From contig NC_052474.1 of the NCBI RefSeq assembly GCF_009730915.1, positions 5,305,501 to 5,369,500 of the forward strand: 64,000 nucleotides of DNA. Reading direction: 5' to 3'. A program made the translations under genes and the position numbers. This document shows, piece after piece, positions 33,701-45,328 of the stretch; the stretch's first letter is position 1, and each line of letters opens with the position of its first letter. The notes under the pieces were generated by a model, which saw only the letters and a program-made list of their open reading frames with translations, was not told where the DNA came from and did no database searches. Source of the DNA: Dioscorea cayenensis subsp. rotundata (taxonomy: Eukaryota; Streptophyta; Magnoliopsida; Dioscoreales; Dioscoreaceae).

Positions 33701-34064
33701 GATCCATCTAGTTCTAGCTGTTTCCTATGCCAAGGAGCCCGAACAATTAGTCTTTAGGTAAATACTCTTCTGCAACACTAATAATTTCATGTTCATATCC
33801 TCAAATTGTTATTATAGCTAACTCCTGTTTATTGCAGTAATGTAACCGGATTTGTCTATGTGACCGATATCGACATCGTGAGGTATTGTATCATGTATGA
33901 TTCTTAATTCTTAATTTTTGGCACGTTAAATGTCTTTGCATTACTGTCAGTTATGTTGATGCTGATGCAACGACAGGAAGAAGATCACATATCTTGCTTC
34001 TTGCCACGGTGAGCTCCCAAGCAAGCTATTGGTAGTTAGGTCATTGACATGGTTGGACAGTTAG
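30737..34064 (+). pseudogene. Decayed CLP1 (pre-mRNA cleavage/polyadenylation kinase-like factor), introns retained
   Basis: CLP1 is a nuclear factor of mRNA 3'-end processing with a P-loop polynucleotide kinase domain. Recognisable exons are about 30737-30933, 31037-31120, 31191-31240, 31878-32116, 32203-32331, 32857-32913, 33206-33340, 33528-33757, 33838-33882 and 33977-34064. Conserved blocks include FGTELP, IFTWNGA, GPRVIVIGPTDSG, KPTFVDLDIGQ, LLLHAIDTFNPNVVLVVGQ, EYFYGISNDLSPYSN, LVLAVSYAKEP, NVTGFVYVTDIDIV and KKITYLASCHGELPSKLL. The Walker A lysine codon is TAA (GPTDSG-stop-SS). There is also a frameshift near 30825 after KSELR, a short deletion before FGTELP, and a frame problem at the start of the 32203 exon. 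Introns are retained, so this is a duplicated rather than a processed copy. If it is expressed, the kinase motif would not be made as such. Confidence 0.82.
32580..32640 (-). mobile_element. Possible RTE-type LINE 3' fragment in a CLP1 intron
   Basis: The plus-strand motif ttagtcccaactatttgggg then ttggctacatgaat is the complement of a 3'-terminal sequence seen repeatedly in plant genomes, which I associate with RTE-clade LINEs. On the minus strand one frame reads KKIHVANPK. A TTC repeat follows, like the short tandem tail of those elements. Length and copy identity are too limited for certainty. Confidence 0.4.
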
Positions 34065-34848
34065 AGATTTTTTGGACTCTTTTGTAGTACATTGATAGTT
34101 TGTGAACGCCACTGCTTAACTTGCATCATGAAGAAGTCAAATTTGTGTATATACCCCTATAGAAATATAGAATGTGTACACACCCCTGTTAAAATCATAT
34201 TCGTGCAATACTTTCAAGAACACCTACACTTACGTATGTCTTTGTGGCCAACATTTTTGCTTTGTTTTTGGGCAGTTTCACTTCTTTCTTCCCTTTTTTT
34301 TTCTCTAATCTTTCAGATTTGATAGGAGAGGTTTATACGGGTATAGATGACGCACTTACATGAGGGCATGTATGCTAAATTTTCTGATGTTTAATTCATA
34401 AATTGCTCTTCCGGCATGTTACTTCATACTTGCAGGAACTCGATATACATGATATAGTACGTTAATTTTTTTGTGAAGGTGATTCCATTTTTACACTAAA
34501 AACCCTATGTTTATACAAATTTTACTGAGCAAGTGAACAAATTCATCAAATATTGTCACTTTTGCAGAATTCTATCTGTGAATGATACCTAGAAATAGCA
34601 CCAATTCCATGTTTCTGTTTTTTTTTGTTTAAACCCAATAACTGCGCAAATTAATCCAATGATGGTTTTACAACTTTACCAGAAATTTTGAGGCTTTTTC
34701 ATTTTTTTTCCCAAGACACGTGCCAATAATAAAAAATATTAAAGGGGTTTATATGTGAAAGACCGTAATATAATATTGAAGACGAAGTTCGCGGGTTCTG
34801 TTGCTTCTCCATGCTCTCGAATTAAGAAAGGAAGGAAAGACGGGATTA
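34065..34848. other. Intergenic between CLP1 copy and the DUF2838 gene
   Basis: No coding sequence is seen. The last 100 bases should contain the promoter/leader of the next gene. Confidence 0.45.
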
Positions 34849-37800
34849 ATGGCGGAAGAGGGGCAAACCCTAGACGACACCGAGACCTTTCGAAGAGTTA
34901 GGCAGAGGATTGCCGAGAAATCCAAGGTATTCTCCCTTCTCTTCTTGTTGATCCATTTTTCTATTGGTGTGGATTTTGATTGCTTGATTTCAATGGCTAG
35001 AGGGTTGTTGAGACGAAGGATAAGACTAAGGAGATCCTCTCCAAGCAGGCCATCAAGATTGCTAAGCAAGCGGAGGAGCACGAGCGATTCATCACAAAGG
35101 TCGGATATCAATCCCTTGTTTCTTTTCTTTCCATTGTTTTTTAATGGATTTCGATTTCTTCTTGGATGGGAATCAGGTGACTCATTTGCTTGGTGTTCTT
35201 GGATTTGGCGCATTTTGCTTCATCTTGGGTGCTCGTAAGTTGTATATGTCATTCACGCTTTGGCTAGGGCTTTGTTGAGTGATTCATCTAATTCCATTTC
35301 CCTAAATCAGGACCTCAAGATGTTCCATATGTGTATTGTGTGTTCTATGTTACATTTGTTCCTCTCCGCTGGATATACTATAGATGCAAGAAGTGGCATT
35401 ACTACCTCTTGGTAAGCTTATTCCTTATTTACCTTATTTGATCTATAGTTATGATTTATGTTGTTACCAATGTGTGTTTGATCCTGAGAAGCATTAGTGT
35501 TTTGTTTGTTTTATACATTTCGCAATGTTATATTTGTGTTCTCTTTGTACTCAAATTCACTTTATTAATTAGAGCTGGATCCTGGATCTATATGTGTGTG
35601 TATGCTGTTCACGCTGTTAGGAAGATGCGAGAGATTTATATCTTGAGTTTCTATGAATTTTAAATAAGTATAAAGTGCTAGAAGGTATTGTTTTCTGTCC
35701 TTTTCCTAGAGAAAGTTTGGCCATATTTCTCAAACATTCTAGCTTGATATTCACTAAACTCTAACATTCCTTTGCAATTATTCTGATGAATTAAGTGAGA
35801 GGAACATTTTGGATTGCCTTACTAAAAGAAACATTAGGATATAATCAATTATTTTTTTTCAAATTATCATGAGAAAAGCTCTTCACTATTTGGAAGTAAT
35901 TCTTTGCGAATGTTTTTCATTTGCATTATTTAGATATGAACATAGTAGGATTGATTTTCCAGTTTCCTATTGGAAATTGGGAAGACTTGGAGTATTTTCT
36001 GATATTATCTGAGCTTTTGTTGGATTCCTTTGTTGAATTTTTTTCCTGTGATATGATATTTGCTGATTTTGAGATAAGTATTTTTTTAGGAAAAAATCTT
36101 TTGCACTATGATTTCGTTTAAAACTTCACTGACTTTGAGACAAGTTTTTTAGAAAATACCTTTTAAACAATCCGTTTGTTTAAAAATTTATTGATTTTGA
36201 GGCAAGGTACTGGTTTAATTTTTGTAAGCATCTATTTTTCTGATTGTTTTAAAAATTTAGTTTTATCCAGAGAACTCCCATGAATCAGTATTGAATATAC
36301 ATTTCTTGCTATGCTTATTTTGCTTGTTGGCATATGGCTACCATGCCACCGAAAACATATCTCGTGGTAGGTTGGTTTTTATATTTATTGCATAATTGTA
36401 ATCTTTGTGCTAATCATTTTTCCATGGGACCTTGCAGGATTTTTGTTACTATGCTAATACAATATTTGTTGTTATGCTCCTTTTCTTTCCCAAGCATGAA
36501 AAGCTTTTCATGATTTGCTTTTCATTTGCAGAAGTAAGCCCCTTTATCTAGGTCAATTTACTATGTCCTTCAGTTTTTCATTCTTATGAAATGTTCTCAT
36601 TTTCCTCCTTGAAACAATGCAGGGGCCACTAGCTTGGGCTTTGATTGTTTGGCGTTGTAGTCTGGTATTTAGTTCTGCAGATAAGATTGTCAGTGTCTTG
36701 ATACATCTCTTACCTGGTGAGTTTACTATCCTACTAATGATGTAAACACCAGAAATGCTTTCTCTTGATTCATTTGTTTGCGTATGTGTCGGTGTTTTCC
36801 CCTGTAGGTGTCTGTGTTTTCCCTTTTAGATTTTGTGTTTTCCACTATTACTCACTCACAACATGTTGCATTAATTCTGTAAATGTTGCTGTATATAGAT
36901 TATTCTAAGAATATTCTCAATGTCCATTCATTTTATTTCTTGCACAAAACTATCTGGAGTCCTTTCAGATATCAAAATACCACTCCATATTTATTCTGTT
37001 CCCTGAAATGATTTTCACCAGACATGTGTAGTATGGCTCATCCAATCTCCAACTCCTCCTTCCGTCACAAAAATTCCATCCTTTTATTTAGAGTGGCTTT
37101 ACAACAATCCATCCATAGTCCATGCACATCTTATGCTTAGGAAAAGATTGGTGCAAAAGTAGGAAATGTATCAGCAGTTCAACTCCCATTACACAGTCAG
37201 TATAAAATAGAGATTATTAAGGTAATGTTTGGAAATCTTTGTATAGAAAACTTTTAAGGGGCAAGGAAATGATGTTATTGAAAGTAACATTGTATGTTAA
37301 GGGTAGGAAATGAAAGGATTATGTTAAGAATGGCCATCAAGAGTGATATGGATAGATCAAAAAGGGGAGGTTGGCATCATTTGAATAAAAGTTTTCATCG
37401 AATTTGGTGGGCTTGCGAGAATTAAATTTGTCGGAGGTTATTCCAATTTACTGTAAATGCAGATTGCTACAGTACTTAAGACAACTGGATGTAGGAAAAC
37501 TCATTTTCAATTTTAATTAACTGGATGCCAATTTTGAATCCATGGAGAGACCATTCCAAGGAATCACATGACCACATCAAAGAAAAACGAATCTATTGCC
37601 ATAGAGGATGATAAAACTTGATGTCCCATTGGCTCCATGAAGATATTGTCTATGCCTTTTAGAAAGGCTGAAGGTATACTGAGCTAATCCTGCTCATCAT
37701 CCACATAACCAACCGAAAGGATTTCTTCTGCTCATACAGTTATCCTCAAACCATGCATTTTATTGCAAACTCTTCTTCTTCTGCTCAATGGAAAAAAGCT

Positions 37801-40800
37801 GTGCCAAGATATTAACCCCAGACATGCTTGTGAAATTGGCTTTCTTTTGCTTCAAGAAGATTCTTAGTTTCTTAGCTTTCTCAGATATCGGTAGAATACT
37901 AATATTTTTAGCCACATTTACTAACAGTCAGCATGTCGTAGCACGATGTCTCAATTATCTCTGATCTCATGAAATTCTTATTCATTCCAGGAATAGTTTT
38001 CTTCACCATAAGGTGGTGGAACCCTGGAACCCTTGCAGCCATGCACCCAGTAGGGAAAGCCAAATCTTCATGGCCTTATGTTGAGGGAAAGTCCTACTTA
38101 TCTACATGGTTGTTCGTGGTCCCGTTGGTTGCTTACACTTTATGGCAACTTCTGTACTTCCTCGTTGTTAATGTGCTACGCCGACAGCGTCTGCTACGTG
38201 ATCCTGAAGTTATGACTTCTTACAGGTAATCTATGCTCTTTTGCATGAACCAGGAACTTTGTAAATTGAATAAAAACAACTATTATTAATGCCTTCATAT
38301 TATAGTTATAGATATAATATCCCCTTAGAATCATCATTCCATCTAGCAATTAATTCAGTTTTATGGTATGAAACGTTTGTGTTAATTAGAGCAATGGTAG
38401 ATTGTGTTCTTCACCAAGGTAGTCTGTTTTTTTTTTGGAAGAACCTCTCCAAATAGAGAAGCTATTTATTAACAACTAAAACAAGGAGGAACAGAGCTAC
38501 AAATTGAGTTAAAAAACCAGGAACAAATTAAAAGTTAAAGCCAAAACTTCTAAACGATTTCATGATCCAAAACGGAAGGTCTTTACCAAACAAAAACAAA
38601 TTAAGATGTTGATGAAGCGAGCCATACGAAGCAAGATTTGCTGCCGGGTAATCATCAAAAGAGGGGATGATATGAATTTGAGGATGTCTGCACATATCAA
38701 GGAGGAATTTCAGATTGTTTACTTGTGCTTCGATTCTCCAAGATGTGATGTGATCAGAGCATTGGAGGAGCTGGATGACTCCAGCATGGTCGCAAAGAAT
38801 ATGTCTCACAGGAATGTGAAGATCCAAAGCAATTTGGAGAGCAACTTCAACAGCAAGAAGCGCGATTATGACGCTGTTCGAGTATTGGCGGGAAGAGCTA
38901 CCAGTAAGGGAAATTGTATAGTTAGCTGATGAAAAGAAGAAGCCAACTGAATTTACCTTGAGACTGTGATTTGTTGTTGCATGAGTGAACAAGAAATTAT
39001 CATCGGCTGAGGAGAAGTTGGACAATAATAATTTTCTACCCATGAGCACAGAATTACTCCAGGAGTACTCGTCAACATGAGCAGCAGCCTTGAGAACAAT
39101 GTTAGAGAAGATGGGACGAATATCTCTGAAGATGTAATCACAACGACACACCCAAATGAACCAAGCACTGGCGGCAATTAATGCTAAACTGTATGTAGAA
39201 TGCCTGTGTTCAATGACCCAATTGCCTGAGGAAAAACCATTAGTGAAAGAAATAGATGTATTAAACAGACTATTAACCTGATCCCAAATGGCTTGAATTC
39301 TATCACACTGACAGAACAGGTGATCTATGGTCTCATGATGGAGACCACAAAAAACACAAGGGTTATCAGGGCCAAGATGAATGCTGTGAAGGAATGCAGA
39401 AGTTGAAAGCCGACCCCTTAAGCACAACCAGATAAAGTGTTTAATTCTAGGAGCAACAGGAATATGCCAAACAATGTTCCAACCATCCCATACATCAGGG
39501 CTAGCAAAGTGCTTGTTCAAAGTATGATAAACAGCAGATGATATTTTAGTGTGAGATTCAGTAGAAAACCAGGTCCAATGATTCTCAGAATTGTGATCAA
39601 TAGCAATAAGAGAACTATGTAAATTCTCAACATTACTACCAAAAATATGATTAAAATCTTGTACAGACCATTGATCATTAGTGATGATATCGGAAAAAGT
39701 AATCTCATCAAAATCAACTTCCATATTAAGATAAGTGGGCTTTAAAGCAACAGGAATTTCATACAACCAAGGATCCCAAAGCAGGGATGTTCTCAAGGGG
39801 TTAACTTTGTTGATTTTGCAATGTTGTTTAATAAAAGCTGCTGTTTTACATAAACCCCTAAAGAACCAGGAACATTTAGCCGGCACAGAATCTTGCCAAA
39901 AATTAATTTTCCCATATTTATTCAGTAAGATATCAACCCAAATACAATCATGTTTATTTAAATATTTGAAGATGTTTTTAGACATGAGAGAATGTTTGGC
40001 AAGAGTAAGGTTTTTAATACCTAAGCCCCCTCAGACTTACCTTCAGTTAAAATACTCCAACTCACATTGTGGATGCCCTTTCCATTTCCATTCCTATTCC
40101 AAAAAATTTCTTTTACAACTTTGGAGATTTCTGAAAGGATTGAATCAGGAATGGGATATACAATTAAAGTGTAGACTGGAATTGAAAGCATGACAGAATT
40201 AATCAGGATCTCTTTGGCAGCAGAAATGAGATGGAAATTGGACCATTTGGAAGCCAGACTAATTACTTTATCAACCATAGGTTGGAAAGTGAGAGGAGCT
40301 AATCTTTTAGGAGAAATGAACACCCCTAGATATTTAAAAGGGAAAGACTCCTGTTTTAGATTCAAAATGTTGCAGACTTGATTAAGGATATGCTTGTTCA
40401 TCCAAGAGGGGAAAAAAATTTGGGATTTGTTATAATTAGGCCATTGACCAGAAAAGCTGCTGTAATATTTTAAACATGTATTGATGTTTTTGGCAACCCT
40501 CCTAGAGGCAAGAGTAACTAGGATCAAATCATCAGCATACATTAAATGGTTGAAGTTGTGATTCAAATTGCCGTTGAAATCAGGGATAAGATTATGCTGA
40601 AGGCTACAGTTGAGCATGGTTGTAAGGGTTTGGGATACAATAATGAATAAGTAAGATGAAATGGAATCTCCTTGACGAACACCAATAGAGGAACAAAACC
40701 AGGGGGTGGGTTTACCATTAACCAGAATGGAGAACGAGCACGCATGCAGACAAGAATCAATCCAAGAAACCCAAAGAGGAGAAAATTCATTTTAATAAGA

Positions 40801-42232
40801 ATGGAAAGAATTGCACTCCAACTTAGGGTATCATAAGCCTTTTCGATATCAAGTTTAATGATCATCCTAGGGGGGCTATGGGTATCAGATTCAATCGAAT
40901 GAGCAACCTCTTGCACAGTAATAATGTTATCGGAAGGGCAACGATTAGCAACGAACCCCACTTGCTCACAACCAATGATGCTAGGAATTATTCTTTTTAA
41001 TCTATTGGCGAGCAGCTTCGAGAGAATTTTGAAACGAACATTACATAGCGAAATTGGACGAAAATCTGAAACCAACTTCGGATTATCCTTCTTAGGAATG
41101 AGAGCAACGAAGGTTTTGCCCCAAGAAGAAGGAATGAAAGAATTTTTGAAAAAATATTGAATGGCCTCGAATAAATAACTTCCCACAACAGGCCAGAAAG
41201 CTTTGTAAAATTCCACGTTAAACCCATCAGGTCCAGGGGACTTACCTGAAGGAAGATCAAGCAAAGATTGATGAACTTCTTCAAGAGTAACATTGTGGAT
41301 AAGAAAAGCACCGTCAGAGTCAGAGATTCTGGGAATATCAGGGGGAAGCTCGTCCGGATTGCTAGGAAGATTGCCAGAAGAAACACTCCAAAGGTTTTTA
41401 TAAAACTTCGTAAAAGCTTGTTCAACGCCATCAGGGTCCCTGAAAACATTTCCATTAGCATCTTCAATTTGAGAAATATAATTGTGATGGGAGCGAGTTC
41501 GATAAAGAGCATGGAAGAAGCTAGTATTTCTATCACCATCAGAGACCCAATTTAAACGAGCACGCTGGGCCCATTTAATATTATTTTGGCGCTGAAGAGC
41601 AGATAATTTAGCGTAAAGACCTTTAAGAATAAAATGAGTATTAGAATCTAAATCAGAAAGCTCGAGAGAAGTAATATCTTTTTCAGTGTAAGAAATAGTA
41701 ATATCCAGAAATAGCAAAATGAGACCCAAGGCAGTCTGTTATCACAGAATACTAATAGGAGTGGGTATCACCAACTTAAATGAAAAATAAATACAGAGAA
41801 GATCACCTTATGTACCAAAACCTGATGAAAAGTTTCATGTTAAATTGTGCATTGTGATATCATGTGTATCAACCTTGCAGAGAACTATCAAAGAAAGCAC
41901 AGAAAGCAAACAATGTTTGGTGGAGACTAAGCGGTTTGCTGGGTGAGCAGAACAGGCAGATGATGTACATACTACTCCAAGCTGTGTTCACTGTGGCAAC
42001 AATGGCTCTCACGGTGCCCATCTTCTTGTGCTATGAAATGCATGTGATTTTCCAAATTCTGAAGGTTTCTGCGGCCATTTGGAATGGAGGTAATTTTCTT
42101 CTTGAAGTGATGCCAAGGCAGGTTGTTCTTAAGGAGAAGATGAAACTGGAGATACAGCCCTTGACCATCCTGGAACAACCACTGGAGCAGCAATTTTTGG
42201 CTCCTGACATCATTCAAGCTTCAGGTGAATGA
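34849..42232 (+). CDS. DUF2838 multi-pass membrane protein, glycerophosphocholine acyltransferase-like
   Basis: Eight exons (34849-34926, 35001-35099, 35177-35234, 35311-35411, 36438-36533, 36623-36716, 37991-38225, 41881-42232) give 370 aa with all phases matching. A charged helical N-terminus ([20 protein letters not shown]) precedes about eight hydrophobic segments. These include [82 protein letters not shown] and [20 protein letters not shown]. The block [20 protein letters not shown] with its invariant His is typical of the DUF2838/GPC1 family. That family transfers acyl groups to glycerophosphocholine in the endoplasmic reticulum. The length is close to the Arabidopsis protein. The last intron carries a 3.3-kb antisense LINE. 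Exon 2 uses the acceptor at 35000, which is needed for phase. Confidence 0.88.
38429..41725 (-). mobile_element. 5'-truncated LINE (L1 type) in the last intron of the DUF2838 gene
   Basis: The element is antisense to the host gene. It is bounded by ccaaggtagtctgtt (38414-38428) and ccaaggcagtctgtt (41726-41740), a 15-bp target-site duplication with one mismatch. It contains ORF2 from shortly before the reverse transcriptase to the end. The RT part includes [20 protein letters not shown] and [13 protein letters not shown]. The YADD part ([11 protein letters not shown]) lies in a second frame (40617-40021). A 485-codon third segment (39985-38528) has zf-RVT ([18 protein letters not shown]) and an RNase H-like end. 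Two frame changes and no endonuclease: inactive. It ends in the hairpin CTCT-ATTTGG-AGAG (38445-38458 on the complement) and poly(A). Its protein is close to that of the 23-29 kb LINE. Confidence 0.92.
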
Positions 42233-42960
42233 CAAAGCTCTCAAACCAATAGCTACTATTTTTTGATAGAATCTAACTATTGAGTTTTGTTCTGCTTTTT
42301 TAATTTGATTATTTGTGAATTTGTGCAATGGTTTATTATATTTTTTCCAAAGAGTAAAATATCAGCAGGCGTTTCAGTTACTCATTACTTTGAAAGAGAA
42401 GCATGTAACTTTACAAATTACTGGAATATTAAAATTTTCTCACTGTGTGTGGAATTAGTTTTACTGCCATTATAATTTATTTATTTATTTGCCGCTGAAG
42501 GTTTTCTCTTTGTTAATTATTCCTGTTTAACTGTAATTTTTACCGATCCGGCTTCTCTTTCTTCAGGTTGTTTCTTTTTAAATTTTTTTAATTTTTCCTT
42601 TTTTTCCTACTCATTTTTTGAAAAATTACTGTTTGTTTTTATTGTTCTGTTTGTTCTATTTTTTTAATAAAATAATAATTTATATATTTATACCCTTTTT
42701 TTTTTATCCATCTAGAATTATTCACTTTTTATCAAAAGACAGACGATCTTATTATTAAGTATTCGACTAGAAAACCACCACATTTAACAGGCAAACAATT
42801 AAAAGGAAAAAAAAAAACCAACATACTTCAATCCCTAGTACTACTAATACGGTTACCAATTACCAAACATTACAAACATCCACTAACTCTTTCAAACCAA
42901 CTACACCCTCAAAACACACTCAATATTACCATCATGCCACTCCATCACTCTTGTCTCCAT
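42233..42960. other. Convergent 3' flanks of the DUF2838 and HSP genes
   Basis: AT-rich spacer between two convergent stops, presumably with both 3' UTRs and polyadenylation sites. No other feature is seen. Confidence 0.5.
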
Positions 42961-43428
42961 TCAAGCGATCTTCACCTCGATGGTCTTGGGCTTCTTCGGC
43001 TCCGGCGGCGGCAGCTTCTCCACCGTGACCGTCAGCACTCCGTCCTTGCACACCGCCGCCACCTTCTCCGTATCCGCGTTCTCCGGCAGCGAGAACTTCC
43101 TCATGAACTTTCCCACGCGCCGCTCCATCCGCAGGTACTTCCCCTCCTTATCCTCCTCCCTCTTCCTCTCTCCACTAATCACCAGCACGTTCTCCTCCAC
43201 CTGCACGTTGATGTCGCCGGACTTCACTCCCGGCATGTCCACCTCGAAGACGTACTTCCCCGGGAGTTCCTTCACGTCTGCCGGCGTCGCCGCCATTGCC
43301 TTCGCGTCTCGCACGTAGGCTCGGCTGGGGGCGTTGCTCAAGGCCTTCTCCATCTCTTCCGGGATCTCCACTAGGTGCTGCAGCGTCGAAAACAGCGGGT
43401 TCTCCAGGCCTAACATCCGAACATCCAT
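42961..43428 (-). CDS. Class II cytosolic small heat-shock protein (about 17 kDa)
   Basis: The single-exon ORF of 155 aa starts [21 protein letters not shown], the class II sHSP N-terminus (MD-x(4)-G-x(3)-P...LQHL). The alpha-crystallin domain (about 45-145) contains [51 protein letters not shown] and [20 protein letters not shown]. The C-terminal tail, TIEVKIA, carries the I/V-x-I motif used for oligomer contacts. The protein is an ATP-independent chaperone that holds unfolding proteins in the cytosol during heat. No introns, as is usual for this family. Heat-shock elements and a TATA box lie upstream at 43512-43632. GC content is clearly higher than in the flanks, normal for a short plant sHSP gene. 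Confidence 0.95.
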   Translation of the reverse strand: MDVRMLGLENPLFSTLQHLVEIPEEMEKALSNAPSRAYVRDAKAMAATPADVKELPGKYVFEVDMPGVKSGDINVQVEENVLVISGERKREEDKEGKYLRMERRVGKFMRKFSLPENADTEKVAAVCKDGVLTVTVEKLPPPEPKKPKTIEVKIA

Positions 43429-43511
43429 TGCTTGCTCGAGCGAGATCTAGAATTCCGAATTGGGATTTCGAGTGATTCGATTTGGTGAGAAATTGGGGGA
43501 AATTGGGGGTG

Positions 43512-43632
43512 TTTATAGGATGGAGACGAAGGTTCCGGATTTCCGAGGATGGATTTCTCTCCAGGGTTCCAGAACGCCATAGAATGTTCTTCCCGGGCTT
43601 CCAGAAGGTCCTCTCCCTCGTCTCTTCTAGAA
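43512..43632 (-). promoter_or_regulatory. Heat-shock promoter: TATA box and heat-shock elements
   Basis: On the minus strand a CTATAAAC box lies at about 43511-43518, some 85 bases upstream of the sHSP start. Further upstream are four perfect two-unit heat-shock element cores: TTCTAGAA (43625-43632), TTCCAGAA (43599-43606), GAATGTTC (43582-43589) and TTCCAGAA (43567-43574). Several are spaced so that inverted GAA/TTC units could bind HSF trimers cooperatively. Confidence 0.88.
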
Positions 43633-43649
43633 GGTTAAATGACATAAAT

Positions 43650-44558
43650 GGCCCTGCTTTTCTTCTATGCAGTTATACCCCTTTGAAAGTTTGAATTTTT
43701 TTTTTCTTTTTTATATTTACATATATGTATATTACCTTCCAATTTTTTTTTAAGCTGTTTTTTTTCTCATTTATGCCGTTTCAAAACTTAATGATTGTTC
43801 TGTTTTTCATATAACCCTGGAAAAGTTTTAACTTTTTATTTTATTTTAGAATTATACACTTAGGGAGCTTCTGCACAAGTATATGAAAAATGACATCTAA
43901 ATCGATATTGATATATATTTTGAATTATGATTTTATTAGTAATATAAAATTATACTCCCTTCGTTCTTTTTTATCTGTCATAAATCTATATTTTTTTTTA
44001 TCTGTTATTTTTAAACGTCAAGAAGTATTTATTATTTTTTTCAAACTTACACAAACACTCTATTTAATTCTTTTCTTGAAATTTAATATGAAAGAGAAAT
44101 GTGAAGATATAAATTAGGGTTAATTTTGGAAAGATAATTAATTTGTTCTTAGTATGTGAGATTTGATTACTGCGATGCTTTTTCATCTTATTTAAATTTT
44201 TATTGGACAAAGTCTATTCTAGAGCAACCATAGAATATGATATTGTAGTCTTTTCAAAGTTTAGAATGTTCATTCTGAGCTCTATTATTACTAGAATAGT
44301 TTGTCAATGATTAGTCTATTTGGAACATGTTCTTGATTGTTAGATTTTTCTCAAGTTTATTTTCATTGTAATGACATAAGAAACCAAACTTTATCAGTGC
44401 ATACTATTCTGCTCAATTAATAGAAGTCTGGATATGATAATTAACATCATCTACAGAGGCTTTGCCTGAAATGATAAAAATGCTCTGTTTTTTTCCACTT
44501 TGCATATCCAACCAAAGCTATAACAGAGCTTTAGAAAGCATAACATTGAACCTTTTAT
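43650..44558. other. Intergenic, AT-rich
   Basis: Upstream of the sHSP promoter and downstream of the minus-strand WRKY gene. No coding sequence or repeat of note. Confidence 0.45.
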
Positions 44559-45328
44559 TTAGATTTGTGCACTATCTAGTGTCTGCAATGTTGATCCATT
44601 TGAAGAATAGGAATAGTCTTGTAAACTAAGTGAAACAGGTCTTCGTTGATTCACTGTTGCATTTGATGGGGCGTGATGGTAATGAACTCCCTCATATGCG
44701 GTTATCACATAGCTCGAGTCCTCGCGATGTCTCTCTACCCTCTTTTTGACATTGCACCCTTCATTTGAACATTGGTAGTAATTCCTGCAATCGATTTCAT
44801 TTATTTCCTTAGCATAGTTGTGTGTTATATATATATATATGTTTTGTGGCATCAAAGGATTACAAGAAGTACATGATATACGATTACATGCATTTCTATA
44901 TAATTGAAATTCACTTTGCTTTTACCTCGGGTGTGGGCTGTTCTTCACAAATTTCTTTCCATACTTTCTCCATTTGTAACCATCATCCAATATCTCAATA
45001 TCCGACTTTGTTTTGAATGCGATTTTCATTAGACAATCTTTTGAAGCGCTTTTGATAAAATTATCTCTCCTTCTGCATACATACAACCAGAAACTGATTC
45101 AAATGGGTAACACCTGAAACTGGATTCAATTATAAGACTTTTATAGTACTCTTTCTTGATGCAACCGTGGTGATCAGTGTGTGTTTGCAGGGTGAAATGT
45201 TTCTGCTGGCGTTCAGGAGGCAGCAGTGATGTGTCTTCTTTCTCCTCCTCGTCATTGAAGCTCAGGTACTCATCTACCTCAAATTGTGCATCATCTTGCT
45301 GATCACTGTCTGTGGATATTGAAAACAT
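44559..45328 (-). CDS. WRKY transcription factor with WRKYGKK core (group IIc, WRKY50/51/59-like)
   Basis: Three exons (45328-45150, 45072-44926, 44784-44559) give 183 aa, both introns in phase 2. The domain reads DDGYKWRKYGKKFVKNSPHPR, NYYQCSNEGCNVKKRVERHR and VITAYEGVHYHHAP. WRKYGKK is at about 94-100 with a C-X4-C...H-X-H finger. Upstream lies an acidic stretch (DEYLSFNDEEEKEDTS) that could act in activation. Exon count, intron phases and length match the other WRKYGKK gene at 19496-20421, so the two are paralogues, though the N-termini are unlike. Low similarity outside the domain argues against a recent tandem copy. Confidence 0.9.

Noticed and set aside
35451-36121. Short plus-strand ORFs inside the DUF2838 gene
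   Set aside because: They lie within intron 4 and are AT-rich with hydrophobic bias; flanking exons join correctly across them.
42934-43374. Plus-strand His/Leu/Arg-rich ORF opposite the small HSP
   Set aside because: Antisense shadow. The minus strand encodes a clear alpha-crystallin protein.
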